A stretch of DNA of 9,751 nt, from NCBI GenBank assembly GCA_903904095.1, contig CAIVBF010000147.1, positions 1 through 9,751 of the forward strand. The letters run 5' to 3'. This DNA is from an uncultured bacterium. GTDB lineage: Bacteria; Patescibacteriota; Patescibacteriia; Patescibacteriales; UBA12465. Positions 1-5,688 of this stretch are shown piece after piece. The position numbers and the translations under genes are program-made. The notes under the pieces were generated by a model. It did not search any database. It was not told the DNA's origin and saw nothing but the letters and a program-made list of their open reading frames with translations. The first letter of the stretch is position 1. Each line of letters starts with the position of its first letter.

Positions 1-24
1 ATTAATTAATATTTAAATAAATTT

Positions 25-46
25 ATCTTCATTGATTAATGAAGAT
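25..46. promoter_or_regulatory. Perfect 9-bp inverted repeat upstream of the lipoprotein gene
   Basis: Bases 25-33 (atcttcatt) are exactly complementary to 38-46 (aatgaagat), with a 4-base loop (gatt). The repeat ends 12 bases before the chosen ATG at 59. It could be a 5'-UTR hairpin or a binding site for a dimeric regulator. It is not followed by a T-run on either strand, so it is not a typical terminator. The window edge hides any promoter further upstream. The symmetry is directly visible; the function is a guess. Confidence 0.4.
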
Positions 47-51
47 GAAGT

Positions 52-56
52 AGGAG
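52..56 (+). promoter_or_regulatory. Shine-Dalgarno-like AGGAG that helps set the lipoprotein start
   Basis: AGGAG lies two bases before the ATG at 59. That is closer than the usual 5-9 bases, so its strength is uncertain. It is the only purine-rich Shine-Dalgarno-like sequence seen before any gene in this window. It would be useless for the alternative TTG start at 32, because it lies inside the extended reading frame. Confidence 0.4.
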
Positions 57-58
57 AT

Positions 59-406
59 ATGAAAAAAATTTACCTTTTTTTGGTTTTATCATTTATGGTA
101 ATCGGCCTAACAGCGTGTTCAAATAGCAGTGTTTCTAACAATCAAACAGTACCAATAAGTAAGACAAACCTGACTTTGACTGAAATTACTAAACATAATT
201 CAGCGACTGATTGCTGGATGGCAATTGATGGGCAGGTTTATGATTTGAGCCAGTATATTAAAGACGGCCTGCATCCGGCTGGAGATAGAATTGTTAATGG
301 TTGTGGCCAGGACGCTAGCAACATGTTCCATCAAATTTCTAAACATAATAGTGGACGAGCGATAGCAATACTACCGACTTATCTTTTAGGCGCTTTACAA
401 AATTAA
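59..406 (+). CDS. Cytochrome b5-like heme-binding lipoprotein
   Basis: This predicted 115-residue secreted lipoprotein probably binds heme b and could carry electrons at the outer face of the membrane. The N-terminus is a classic lipoprotein signal: MKK, a hydrophobic stretch, then the lipobox L17-T-A-C20, so Cys20 would be lipidated. A Ser/Asn-rich linker follows to about residue 36. The rest is a cytochrome b5-type fold. It begins TEITKHNSATDCW, has the H72-P-A-G75 version of the HPGG heme-ligand motif, and keeps the G-x-D-A-x-x-x-F segment. His96 lies 24 residues after His72, the spacing of the two axial heme ligands in cytochrome b5. The frame is open from a TTG at 32, but starting there would put nine acidic and polar residues ahead of the signal peptide, so the ATG at 59 is preferred. 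The redox partner is unknown, and no other respiratory gene is visible. The MFS gene follows after 33 bases. Confidence 0.85.
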   Translation: MKKIYLFLVLSFMVIGLTACSNSSVSNNQTVPISKTNLTLTEITKHNSATDCWMAIDGQVYDLSQYIKDGLHPAGDRIVNGCGQDASNMFHQISKHNSGRAIAILPTYLLGALQN

Positions 407-439
407 TTAAATAGAAAATAAAATTTCTATACTCAGATT

Positions 440-1660
440 ATGAATAAAAAATTTATTATTTTACTAACTGTCTTGATTGATGTTTTAGGAATCGGGATTA
501 TTATTCCGGTTTTGCCTTTTTACGTTGAATCATTCGGTGCCTCTGCCTTTGTTGTAACTTTATTATTCGCTGTTTTTTCGTTTTTCTCTTTTTTTAGCGC
601 CCCTCTTTTAGGCGCTTGGTCCGATAAAATTGGCCGCCGGCCGGTATTAATTATGAGTATTGCCAGCACGGCTTTGGGCTGGTTTGTTTTTGCCATGGCT
701 ACAAATATATATTGGCTTTTTATCGGAAGAATAGTTGATGGTTTAGCAGCCGGTAATTTTCCAATCGCTCAGAGCTATTTAGTTGATATTGCCAAAAATG
801 AAAAAGAAAGGACGACTAATCTCGGCTATATCGGAGCGATTTTTGGGATCGGGCTCATTATCGGTCCGGTCATCGGCGGTTTGCTTAGCCAGATATCACT
901 GGGCTTGCCTTTTTACTTTGTCGGCGGGCTAGCGACGATTAACATGCTTCTAGCTTTAAAGTATCTGCCGGAAACTAATAAAAATAGAAATCTAGAGAAA
1001 AAAATTGAATTTAATCCGCTTACGCCGATTATAAAATCATTAAAGAATAATAAATTAAGAGCTAGTTTTATTGCTTGGTTTTTATTTGGTCTAGCTTTGG
1101 CCGGCCAGCAATCAGTTTTATCTTTATACTTAAGCCAGAAATTTACTTTTAATTCTTTAATGATTAGTTTGTTTATGGCCGGCATGGGTTTAGTCCTTAT
1201 TTTGAATCAGGCGTTTTTACTAAAAAAAGTTTGGTTGAAATATTTTTCTGATAATAAGCTAGCTATTAGCGGTACTCTAGTTTTAAGTTTGAGTTTCCTT
1301 TTAATGGGCGTGAGCTGGCTGTGGGTTCTAATTATCGGGTCTTTATTATTAAGTTTTTCTCATTCAATGCTAAGAGTTGTAATGACTAGTCAAGTAATCA
1401 AAAAGGGAGAGAGCAATGAGCAAGGCATGATTCTCGGGGTTATGTCTTCAATAATGTCGCTGAGTATGATAATCGGGCCTATTTTAGCCGGTATATTATT
1501 TTCTATAAAATTAAATCTACCTTTTTTTGCGAGTGCGGCCCTGGCTTTTTTAGCTTTCCTTATTTTATTTTTAGATATTAATCATAAACGTAATTTGGAA
1601 ATAAAAGTTGATGACGAAGAACTAGAAATAGCCGAACAAAAAATTGAATTTATCAGTTAA
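440..1660 (+). CDS. MFS transporter, TetA-like drug:H+ antiporter (DHA1) type
   Basis: This is an integral membrane protein of 406 residues, the normal length for a 12-helix major facilitator. Helix 1 carries the D14-x-x-G-x-G...P23-x-L-P26 pattern typical of TetA/DHA1 exporters. Motif A follows in the first cytoplasmic loop (G58-A-W-S-D62-K-I-G65-R66-R67). The G-R97-I-V-D-G element matches motif B. The antiporter motif C is in helix 5 (G136...G142-P143-V-I-G146-G147). A basic central loop at about 176-206 separates the two six-helix halves. The second half repeats an N-E-Q-G...G-P-I-L-A-G segment near 326-351. The likely role is proton-driven export of a small molecule, but the substrate cannot be read from the sequence; a tetracycline-resistance role should not be assumed. 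The acidic C-terminal tail (about 380-406) is cytoplasmic. No Shine-Dalgarno sequence precedes the ATG. The gene is followed by a terminator-like hairpin and then uvrB. Confidence 0.9.
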   Translation: MNKKFIILLTVLIDVLGIGIIIPVLPFYVESFGASAFVVTLLFAVFSFFSFFSAPLLGAWSDKIGRRPVLIMSIASTALGWFVFAMATNIYWLFIGRIVDGLAAGNFPIAQSYLVDIAKNEKERTTNLGYIGAIFGIGLIIGPVIGGLLSQISLGLPFYFVGGLATINMLLALKYLPETNKNRNLEKKIEFNPLTPIIKSLKNNKLRASFIAWFLFGLALAGQQSVLSLYLSQKFTFNSLMISLFMAGMGLVLILNQAFLLKKVWLKYFSDNKLAISGTLVLSLSFLLMGVSWLWVLIIGSLLLSFSHSMLRVVMTSQVIKKGESNEQGMILGVMSSIMSLSMIIGPILAGILFSIKLNLPFFASAALAFLAFLILFLDINHKRNLEIKVDDEELEIAEQKIEFIS

Positions 1661-1666
1661 TTAAAA

Positions 1667-1694
1667 CTCAGATTTTAAGGTTTGAGATTTTTTT
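1667..1694 (+). terminator. Terminator-like hairpin and T7 tract abutting the uvrB start codon
   Basis: Bases 1667-1672 (ctcaga) pair with 1681-1686 (tttgag), with one G-T wobble and an 8-base loop. Four A's before the stem can also pair with T's after it. One A and then seven T's (1688-1694) follow, and the last T touches the uvrB ATG. The stem is short and AT-rich, so it would be a weak or partial terminator for the MFS transcript. It might instead be an attenuator, or a structure that masks the uvrB ribosome entry site. Confidence 0.35.
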
Positions 1695-3530
1695 ATGCCA
1701 AAAATTTTTAAATTAAAATCTAATTTTAAGCCAGCCGGCGATCAGCCGGAGGCGATAAAAAAACTCTTGAAGGGAATAGAGAAGGGTTTTGATTTTCAAA
1801 CTTTGCTTGGCGTTACCGGATCAGGAAAAACTTTTACGGCGGCCAATATAATTCAAGAAGTAAATAAACCGACTTTAGTTATCGCTCCGAATAAAGCTTT
1901 GGCGGCGCAGTTATATCGTGAATATAAAAATTTTTTTCCGGAAAACGCCGTTCATTATTTTGTTTCTTATTATGATTATTATCAGCCGGAAGCCTATTTA
2001 CCGATTACCGATACCTATATTGATAAAGAATCAATGATTAATGATGAAATTGATAGATTGCGCCATGGGGCAACGTCTGCCTTAGCTTCGCGCCGCGATG
2101 TAATTATTGTCGCTTCCGTTTCCTGTATTTATAATTTAGGAATTCCGAACGCCTATTTGGAGGCGCGTTTAGTCTTAAGAAAAGATCAGATAATTACTAG
2201 ACAAGATTTTATTAAGCAATTAGTTAAAATTCAGTTTGAACGGACAAACGGTGTTCTGAAGCGCGGTCAATTTCATGTTCGCGGCGATATTTTTGAAATT
2301 AGACCGATGTCCGAAAATGTTATTTATCGGCTTGAGCTTAAAGATCAAACAATTTCCGATTTAATGATTATTGATAATACAACTAAAAATATTCTTGATA
2401 ATTTAACGGAAATGGTAATTTTTCCGCCGAAACATTTTGTTTCTACGCAGCCTCAGATTGAACAAGCGATTAAAAATATTTTAGCGGAATTGAAAGAACG
2501 CTTAACTTATTTTAAAAAGAATGGTTTTTTATTAGAAGCGGAGCGATTGGAACGACGAACGAAGTACGATATGGAAATGCTTCATAGTCTCGGATATTGT
2601 CATGGAATTGAAAATTACTCCCGCCATTTAACCGGAAAATTAGCCGGAGAAGCGCCTGACCCGTTACTTTCTTATTTTCCCTGGAAGGACGGCAAACCAG
2701 ATTTCTTAACAATTATTGATGAGTCGCATATTAGTATCCCGCAAATTAGAGGAATGTATAACGGCGATCAAGCTCGTAAAAAAACTTTAACGCAATATGG
2801 TTGGCGCTTACCATCGGCTTTAGATAACCGTCCCTTAAAATTTAGTGAATTTGAAAAGAGAATTGGCCAGGTAATATTTACTAGCGCAACGCCTGGTGAT
2901 TACGAAGCTAAACATTCTAAACAGGTTGTAGAACAGGTTATTCGTCCGACCGGCCTAATTGATCCGGAGATTGAAATTCGGCCGGTATTTAATAAAGAAA
3001 CTAATTATAGCCAGATTAATGACGTGATTGAAGAAATTAAAAAAGTTACTAGCGCGGGTGAGCGAACAATTATTAATACTTTAACTAAAAAACAGGCAGA
3101 AGATTTAAACTCATATTTAAATAGTCAGGGACTCAAAGCAAATTATCTCCATTCTGATATTAAAACTTTTGCCAGAACAGAGATTTTAAAACAGTTTCGG
3201 GAAGGACTATTTGATACTTTAATCGGGGTTAATTTATTACGTGAAGGGCTGGACTTACCGGAAGTTACTTTCGTGGCTGTTCTGGATGCCGATCGCGAAG
3301 GGTTCTTAAGAAGCCAGACTTCTTTAATGCAAATCATGGGCCGTGCCGCTAGAAATGTTAAGGGAAAAATTATTCTCTACGCCGATAAGAAAACCGAATC
3401 TATGCGCAAAGCGATTAATGAAGTAAATCGTCGCCGGACTAAACAATTAATTTATAATAAAAAAAATAATATCACGCCAGTTAATATCTATAAAAAAATT
3501 GAAGAATTTTTAGATATCGCGCAAGATTAA
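1695..3530 (+). CDS. uvrB: UvrABC excinuclease subunit B, short form without the UVR domain
   Basis: UvrB is the DNA-loaded helicase-like subunit of nucleotide excision repair. UvrA delivers it to damage, where its beta-hairpin verifies the lesion and UvrC then joins it. Visible parts, in order: N-terminal FKPAGDQPEAI; Walker A G39-V-T-G-S-G-K-T46; the damage-probing beta-hairpin around 92-103 (YYDYYQPEAYLP); the UvrA-interaction and DNA-binding insert (about 150-250); the Walker B-type D342-E-S-H345; and C-terminal helicase motifs including LREGLDLPEV, DADREGFLRS and QIMGRAARN. It has 611 residues against 673 in E. coli. The reading frame stops about 20 residues after the ITPVNIYKKI segment that closes the helicase core. 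The linker and the C-terminal UVR helical hairpin, which normally contacts UvrC, are therefore missing. The ATG sits immediately after a T-tract, with no Shine-Dalgarno sequence. Ten bases separate the stop from the next gene, so cotranscription is likely. No LexA-type operator was recognised. Confidence 0.97.
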   Translation: MPKIFKLKSNFKPAGDQPEAIKKLLKGIEKGFDFQTLLGVTGSGKTFTAANIIQEVNKPTLVIAPNKALAAQLYREYKNFFPENAVHYFVSYYDYYQPEAYLPITDTYIDKESMINDEIDRLRHGATSALASRRDVIIVASVSCIYNLGIPNAYLEARLVLRKDQIITRQDFIKQLVKIQFERTNGVLKRGQFHVRGDIFEIRPMSENVIYRLELKDQTISDLMIIDNTTKNILDNLTEMVIFPPKHFVSTQPQIEQAIKNILAELKERLTYFKKNGFLLEAERLERRTKYDMEMLHSLGYCHGIENYSRHLTGKLAGEAPDPLLSYFPWKDGKPDFLTIIDESHISIPQIRGMYNGDQARKKTLTQYGWRLPSALDNRPLKFSEFEKRIGQVIFTSATPGDYEAKHSKQVVEQVIRPTGLIDPEIEIRPVFNKETNYSQINDVIEEIKKVTSAGERTIINTLTKKQAEDLNSYLNSQGLKANYLHSDIKTFARTEILKQFREGLFDTLIGVNLLREGLDLPEVTFVAVLDADREGFLRSQTSLMQIMGRAARNVKGKIILYADKKTESMRKAINEVNRRRTKQLIYNKKNNITPVNIYKKIEEFLDIAQD

Positions 3531-3540
3531 TAAAAACATT

Positions 3541-4407
3541 ATGTCAAAAAATTTACAAATCGGTTTTATCGGCCAAGGTTTCATCGGATATAACTATGCT
3601 AATGATTTTGAGAATCGCGGTTACTCCGTTACTCGCTACGCCAAAGAAGAACCATATAATAATAACCAGGAAAAAATAAAAGAATGCGACATTGTCTTTA
3701 TTGCCGTTCCGACTCCGACTACCGCCACTGGCTTTAACTATGATATTTTAAGCGAGGTAATCGCTAATTGCGGGGAAAATAAATCGGTGGTTATAAAATC
3801 AACAATAATGCCAGGGACTTGTGCTATGTTGCAGAAAAAATATCCGAATAAATTTATTTTTCATTCACCGGAATTTTTAACCGAGAAAAATGCTGCTTAT
3901 GACGCCGCTCATCCGACCAGAAACATTATTGGTTATTCAATTGAGAGCGAAGAATTTCATCGTCGCGCCGAAGAAATTCTAGCCACTTTGCCGGCCGCAC
4001 CTTTAAGCATGATTTGTACCGATAAAGAAGCGGAAACAATTAAATATGCTAGTAATTGCTTCCTATATTTAAAAGTAGTTTATGCTAATATTCTATTTGA
4101 TTTAGCCGCTAAAGAGGGAAGTGATTATGAAAAGATTAAAACTGGGATGGCTACCGATCCGCGAATCGGCGCCAGTCACTTAGATATTAATGATGCTAAT
4201 GGACGCGGGGCCGGCGGAAATTGTTTTATTAAAGATTTCGCCGCTTTTAGAGAGTATACCGAAAAGATTAATGGTAATTCGCTTGATTTAGAATTTTTAA
4301 AAAAAGCGGAAGAAAAAAATATTGAACTTTTAGTAAACAGCGGTAAAAGTTTAAATTTGTTGGAAGGTGTTTATGGAAAAGAAATAATTGATAAATTCAA
4401 AAAATAA
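3541..4407 (+). CDS. Short UDP-glucose/GDP-mannose dehydrogenase family protein
   Basis: This 288-residue cytosolic oxidoreductase resembles the NAD+-dependent UDP-glucose 6-dehydrogenase family, which oxidises a nucleotide sugar to its uronic acid. A Rossmann start is visible (G8-F-I-G11-Q-G13-F-I-G16). The family signatures follow: V-P-T-P at 56-59, S-T-I-M-P-G-T at 87-93, S-P-E-F-L at 109-113, K168-Y-A-S-N172, D206-P-R-I-G, and the active-site segment G225-G-N-C228-F-I-K-D232. Cys228 matches the catalytic thiol, and Lys168, Asn172 and Asp232 match other active-site residues. Typical enzymes have about 400-450 residues, with a C-terminal nucleotide-sugar-binding domain. Here the protein ends soon after the central helical domain, and the next gene starts two bases after the stop codon. 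The missing domain is thus not present as a frameshifted remnant. Ile230 replaces the usual Pro of the C-x-P-K-D motif. Substrate and activity are uncertain; a related UDP-ManNAc-type dehydrogenase is possible. It lies between uvrB and the next gene with almost no spacing. Confidence 0.8.
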   Translation: MSKNLQIGFIGQGFIGYNYANDFENRGYSVTRYAKEEPYNNNQEKIKECDIVFIAVPTPTTATGFNYDILSEVIANCGENKSVVIKSTIMPGTCAMLQKKYPNKFIFHSPEFLTEKNAAYDAAHPTRNIIGYSIESEEFHRRAEEILATLPAAPLSMICTDKEAETIKYASNCFLYLKVVYANILFDLAAKEGSDYEKIKTGMATDPRIGASHLDINDANGRGAGGNCFIKDFAAFREYTEKINGNSLDLEFLKKAEEKNIELLVNSGKSLNLLEGVYGKEIIDKFKK

Positions 4408-4408
4408 T

Positions 4409-5662
4409 ATGAACAAGTTTGAAGATGATTTAACGTCTCCTCGGCCAACACCCGAGAATATAGATAAGGATAACTCGGTAAATTTAATTGAAAAACCAGG
4501 AAAAAATGAAGAGTTAGGATTTGATGAGCCCGAAAAATCAAAAACCGAAACGATTTTAAAAAAAATTCGCGATAATGCCAGTGCCCTTGCCTTAGGGTTA
4601 TCATCAATATCGTTAGTTTCTTTAAACATGTTGAGTTATTTCGGCAATAAAGAATCCAAAAGCAAATCCGTTCAAGAAAAAATAAACGTTGGGAAACCTG
4701 AGTTTTCTAAATTTTTTAATGATGACTTAATTTCGGAGGTAGCGATATCCAAAAATGATGATTTTTATTTACAGAATAAATATTTTTATGAGTACTTATT
4801 GCATGGTCAAGGTGGCGGCGATTCCAGTTTGCTAAATCAAGCGGAACTGACAAAATGCAACAATCAATTAGAAGATTACGAGAAAAAAATCAATTTAGAA
4901 AAACAAAAATTAAGTGAAAATGATAAAAAAATAGCCGAAGAAAAGATAACCGATCTAGTATTATTAACAGAACAAGCTAAATCAGATGTCATAAATCATA
5001 TCGGTAGTGCTGAATATTTAAAAAAACTAGCCGAAGAAATGAATATTTCCGAGCGCGAAGCCAAGGAGCAGCAACAGATTAAACTAAAAAATCTACAGAA
5101 TATTTCATATGATTTTAAAAATAGCGGATTAATATTCCAATTAACTAGAAGGACGTCATCGGAAGGAGCTATCGCGATGTATATGTCTCAAAATAAGGAG
5201 ATTTTGTTGCCCTATAATATCGATTTAAAAAATGAAAAAGAAAAAAGAGATTTTTATGCCATTATACAACATGAAATGTTTCACGTATCAACTCATTCCG
5301 ACGAAACAATGTCCTCTAAAGCCAATAATCTCTTAACTGAATCTTTTCAGTCATCCTATGTTGAAAAAGGTGATAATTATTTTACTCCATCTGAGCTTAT
5401 TGTTAGAAAACAAGTTTTAGACTTAGAAATGGAAAAATTGGGAATAAAAAAATATGGCGAAGAGTTTACGAATAAACATTACCAAGAGCTTTTAGACTTA
5501 GCCGTCAAAGATAAGTTGTCATCTAATGCTATGGAATTTATTTTTTTTATTAAATCAAATAATTTTTTAAAGATAATGAACGAATTAGCGGAAAATAAAG
5601 ATAAAAATAATAATTACTATTATTCTGGTTGGAATTATAATAAACCAGAACAGAAGGCTTAA
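4409..5662 (+). CDS. Unrecognised membrane-anchored protein with an HExxH-x18-E metallopeptidase signature
   Basis: I do not recognise the family. The 417-residue product has a polar, acidic N-terminal region (1-49), then basic residues (KKIR, 51-54). One hydrophobic segment follows at about 57-79 and looks like a single membrane anchor or uncleaved signal. After it come a soluble region with a Gly-rich patch (GQGGGDSS near 133-140) and a charged, probably coiled-coil stretch (about 150-225). The C-terminal half holds H288-E-M-F-H292, and Glu311 falls exactly 18 residues after the second His. This is the HExxH-x18-E arrangement of gluzincin zinc peptidases such as the M1 family, and the surrounding T-E-S-F-x-S-S-Y-V-E recalls their N-E-G-F-A segment. 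It is plausibly a zinc protease outside or at the membrane. The tail is rich in Asn and Tyr. The ATG at 4409 starts two bases after the preceding stop. A TTG at 4388 is in frame but overlaps the upstream gene, so the ATG is preferred. No Shine-Dalgarno sequence is present; translational coupling to the upstream gene is likely. Confidence 0.75.
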   Translation: MNKFEDDLTSPRPTPENIDKDNSVNLIEKPGKNEELGFDEPEKSKTETILKKIRDNASALALGLSSISLVSLNMLSYFGNKESKSKSVQEKINVGKPEFSKFFNDDLISEVAISKNDDFYLQNKYFYEYLLHGQGGGDSSLLNQAELTKCNNQLEDYEKKINLEKQKLSENDKKIAEEKITDLVLLTEQAKSDVINHIGSAEYLKKLAEEMNISEREAKEQQQIKLKNLQNISYDFKNSGLIFQLTRRTSSEGAIAMYMSQNKEILLPYNIDLKNEKEKRDFYAIIQHEMFHVSTHSDETMSSKANNLLTESFQSSYVEKGDNYFTPSELIVRKQVLDLEMEKLGIKKYGEEFTNKHYQELLDLAVKDKLSSNAMEFIFFIKSNNFLKIMNELAENKDKNNNYYYSGWNYNKPEQKA

Positions 5663-5688
5663 AAAATAGAATTACTTCATCAAAATAT

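Noticed and set aside
411..430. 7-bp inverted repeat between the lipoprotein and MFS genes
   Set aside because: The stem is almost all A/T and not followed by a T-tract, so it is not convincing in AT-rich DNA.
431..1674. The 9-mer actcagatt repeated in two intergenic gaps (431-439 and 1666-1674)
   Set aside because: A shared 9-mer is expected by chance in about 10 kb of AT-rich sequence.
1661..1694. SOS/LexA operator before uvrB
   Set aside because: I looked for CTGT-N8-ACAG and GAAC-N4-GTTC style boxes and saw neither here nor before uvrC.
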